Below, piece by piece: positions 5,641 through 7,016 of a stretch of DNA of 7,016 bases. Source of the DNA: Chloroflexota bacterium (lineage in GTDB: Bacteria; Chloroflexota; Anaerolineae; Aggregatilineales; Phototrophicaceae); NCBI GenBank assembly GCA_023392115.1, contig JAEVZT010000105.1, positions 1 through 7,016 on the forward strand, in the 5' to 3' direction. Position 1 is the stretch's first letter; every line of letters starts with the position of its first letter. Made by a program: the position numbers and the translations under genes. The notes beneath the pieces were generated by a model, which made no database searches, was not told where the DNA came from, and saw only the letters and a list, made by a program, of their open reading frames with translations.

Positions 5641-5646
5641 GGAGAG
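5641..5646 (+). promoter_or_regulatory. Ribosome binding site that fixes the start of the iron-binding protein
   Basis: GGAGAG lies 9 nt before the ATG at 5656. The upstream in-frame TTG at 5623 would put 11 charged residues before the signal peptide and has no such site, so 5656 is preferred. Confidence 0.65.
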
Positions 5647-5655
5647 CCAGCGAGC

Positions 5656-6663
5656 ATGACCTCGAAGCGTATTCTGTTTATTGTAGTTGTCGTTTTAACC
5701 ATCCTCGCCGTGCCTGCTTTCGCGCAGGAAGGCGCGGAAACCCTGACCGTTTATTCCGGGCGTTCCGAAAGCCTGATCGCCCCGATCCTCGAACAGTTCA
5801 GCGAAGAAACCGGCGTTCAGATTGAAGTTCGCTACGGCAGCACCGCCGAAATGGCGGCGACGATCCTCGAAGAAGGTGACAACAGCCCGGCGGATGTCTA
5901 TATCGCTCAGGACGCCGGGGCGCTCGGCGCGCTTGGCGTGGCGGGACGCCTGAATCCACTGCCGTCCGACATCCTCGAACGGGTCGCGTCGCCGTACCAG
6001 TCGAGCGGCGGGCAGTGGGTTGGCTTGTCCGGTCGCGCGCGCGTGCTCGTCTACAACCCGACGCTGATCAGCGAAGACGAACTGCCCGCGTCGCTGCTCG
6101 ACCTGACCGCGCCGGAATGGGCAGGACGCGTCGGTTGGGCGCCGGCGAACGCCTCGCTTCAGGCGCATGTCACCGCGCTCCGCCTGCTGCTCGGCGAAGA
6201 ACAGGCGCGCGCGTGGCTCGAAGGCATGGTCGCCAACAATAACCCGACCTTCGACAACAACAACGCCATCGTCCAAGCCGTGATCGACGGTGAATTCCCG
6301 GTCGGGCTTGTCAACCACTACTACATCTTCCAGTTCCAGCAGCAGCTGCCCGACACGCCGGTCGCCATCCACTTCTTTGAGGACGGTGACGTCGGCAACC
6401 TGATCAACGTGGCGGGCGCGGGCGTCGTCAGCAGCAGCGACCAGCCGGGGCTGGCGCAGCGCTTGATTCTGTACCTGCTCGGCGAGTCGGCGCAGCACTA
6501 TTTCGCCGAACAGACCGGCGAGTACCCGTTGATCGATGCCGTTCAGCCGCCCGGTGACGTGCCGCCGCTCGATCAGATCGCCACGCCGGACGTCGACTTG
6601 AGCGATTTGAGCGACCTGCAAACCACACTTGATCTTCTGCGCGATACAGGCGCGCTCCCGTAA
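5656..6663 (+). CDS. Iron(III) ABC transporter substrate-binding protein (FbpA/FutA-like)
   Basis: 335 residues, the usual size for FbpA/FutA-type ferric-iron-binding proteins. These capture Fe3+ outside the cytoplasmic membrane and deliver it to an ABC permease. A signal peptide is clear: MTSKR, a hydrophobic core (about 6-20) and a likely cleavage at AFA-QEG (after residue 23). There is no lipobox Cys, so it is probably not a lipoprotein unless anchored otherwise. The mature protein starts with the family's TLTVYSGRSESL strand (29-40). It continues through ADVYIAQDAGAL (79-90) and LVYNPTLI (131-138), and carries the iron-binding Tyr pair in GLVNHYYIFQ (Y222, Y223). The C-terminus is Asp/Leu-rich (DLSDLSDLQTTLDLL). 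The permease gene follows 11 bp downstream, which confirms the transporter. Firm for family; Fe3+ is the most likely ligand from the Tyr pair, though related proteins bind other anions or metals. Confidence 0.93.
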   Translation: MTSKRILFIVVVVLTILAVPAFAQEGAETLTVYSGRSESLIAPILEQFSEETGVQIEVRYGSTAEMAATILEEGDNSPADVYIAQDAGALGALGVAGRLNPLPSDILERVASPYQSSGGQWVGLSGRARVLVYNPTLISEDELPASLLDLTAPEWAGRVGWAPANASLQAHVTALRLLLGEEQARAWLEGMVANNNPTFDNNNAIVQAVIDGEFPVGLVNHYYIFQFQQQLPDTPVAIHFFEDGDVGNLINVAGAGVVSSSDQPGLAQRLILYLLGESAQHYFAEQTGEYPLIDAVQPPGDVPPLDQIATPDVDLSDLSDLQTTLDLLRDTGALP

Positions 6664-6674
6664 CAGGATAACGA

Positions 6675-7016
6675 ATGCAGCTGACGCACATCACGCCAAC
6701 GACAGTTCGAAGCAACGCCGCCCGTTTTGGGGCGGCGCTTCGGCTTGACCCTACAGCGGCGGGCTTGCGCCTGCCGTCGCCGCTGCGCTTGCTGACGCTG
6801 GCGATCGTCGCCGTCGTCTTGCTGCCGATCGCGTATCTCGTCATCCGGGCGCTCGGCACGGGTGAGGCGGGGCTGGACTACCTGCTCGACGCGCGAACGC
6901 TGAGCGTCGTCGGCAACAGCGTGATCCTGATGATCGCGGTCGCGCTCACTTCGACGCTGATCGGCGTGCCATTCGCGAGGCTGACGGCGCGGGCGAACCT
7001 GCCGCTGCGCCGCTTC
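6675..7016 (+). CDS. N-terminal part of an iron(III) ABC transporter permease (FbpB-like), cut by the window edge
   Basis: The frame is open from the ATG at 6675 to the last base and gives 114 residues; family members have roughly 500-550, usually 12 membrane helices as two fused permease halves. After a 35-residue polar N-terminus, a first membrane helix spans about 39-59 (LLTLAIVAVVLLPIAYLVIR) and a second about 78-100. The VVGNSVILMIAVALTSTLIG segment and the following PFARLTARANLPLRR match the start of the first permease domain in FbpB/CysW-type proteins. A CAGGA at 6664-6668 serves as a modest Shine-Dalgarno. It lies 11 bp after the binding-protein gene in one operon. The ATPase gene is expected beyond the window. 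The N-terminus is somewhat long, so a later TTG start (near residue 31) is possible. Confidence 0.87.
   Translation, partial: MQLTHITPTTVRSNAARFGAALRLDPTAAGLRLPSPLRLLTLAIVAVVLLPIAYLVIRALGTGEAGLDYLLDARTLSVVGNSVILMIAVALTSTLIGVPFARLTARANLPLRRF
6716..6737 (+). repeat. Strong 8-bp hairpin at the start of the permease coding region
   Basis: CGCCGCCC (6716-6723) pairs exactly with GGGCGGCG (6730-6737) around a 6-nt loop GTTTTG. It lies about 55 nt after the binding-protein stop, over codons 14-21 of the permease. Hairpins between binding protein and permease commonly protect the 5' mRNA and keep binding protein in excess. Here it would fall inside the coding region unless the permease starts later. 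Such structures also arise by chance in GC-rich DNA. Confidence 0.4.

Larger units (their letters stand above)
5316..5655. other. Divergent intergenic region between the ubiquitin-like operon and the iron transporter
   Basis: 340 bp with no convincing gene, visibly more AT-rich than the flanking coding DNA. The left end holds the leader, extended -10 and palindrome of the minus-strand operon. The middle (about 5390-5540) shows nothing I can assign beyond a 9-bp direct repeat CTATACGCA at 5414-5422 and 5511-5519. The right end holds weak promoter-like hexamers, an inverted repeat and the ribosome binding site of the iron-binding protein gene. An 80-codon open frame on the minus strand (5595-5353) lacks a Shine-Dalgarno, uses AT-ending codons unlike the neighbours and runs across the promoter, so I do not call it. 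No Fur-box-like sequence was recognised. Confidence 0.7.

Noticed and set aside
5316..5655. Fur box upstream of the iron transporter
   Set aside because: No sequence resembling GATAATGATAATCATTATC or its 7-1-7 core was found. The 7-17-7 inverted repeat there has unrelated half-sites.
5695..6621. Long minus-strand open frame opposite the iron-binding protein gene
   Set aside because: The plus strand encodes a clear binding protein with signal peptide and Tyr pair. The opposite frame has an Arg/Val/Asp-rich product typical of a shadow.

Overview
The window looks like bacterial chromosomal DNA of fairly high GC content, with tightly packed genes. I infer a Chloroflexota (Anaerolineae-like) source with low to moderate confidence. 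The reasons are the compact non-animal ubiquitin-like cassette, the style of the iron-binding protein, and the codon use. No rRNA, tRNA, IS element, CRISPR array or phage gene is visible.

Layout. At the left edge (1-456, +) is the C-terminal part of an unrecognised protein. It converges on a six-gene minus-strand operon (5315 down to 502), and a perfect 10-bp hairpin (473-500) separates the two. In transcription order the operon encodes: an E2-like ubiquitin-conjugating protein; a JAB/JAMM-domain protein with a cysteine-less E2/RWD-like C-terminal domain; an E1/ThiF-like adenylating enzyme; a 90-residue protein of unknown function; a long protein-L-isoaspartate O-methyltransferase-type protein; and a PfkB sugar kinase resembling pseudouridine kinase. 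The junctions are a 7-nt gap and then four overlaps (ATGA, GTGA, 8 nt, ATGA), so the six genes are almost certainly co-transcribed and translationally coupled. A 340-bp divergent intergenic region (5316-5655) holds a good extended -10 promoter for the operon, with a palindrome where its -35 would lie. On the other side, a periplasmic Fe(III)-binding protein gene (5656-6663, +) and the start of its ABC permease gene (6675 to the window edge, +) run the opposite way.

How the genes may work together. E2, JAB and E1 are the parts of a ubiquitin-like conjugation/deconjugation pathway, and their order matches the E2-DUB-E1 order of bacterial Bil defence operons. The set differs in four ways. No ubiquitin-like protein gene is visible beside it. 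The E1 has no cysteine where the thioester cysteine normally lies. The JAMM motif has Gln in place of the second zinc-binding His. A second, catalytically dead E2-like domain is fused to the JAB. The linked isoaspartyl methyltransferase and PfkB kinase suggest a link with protein damage or modified substrates, but that is inference. The iron transporter is a separate, divergently transcribed unit.
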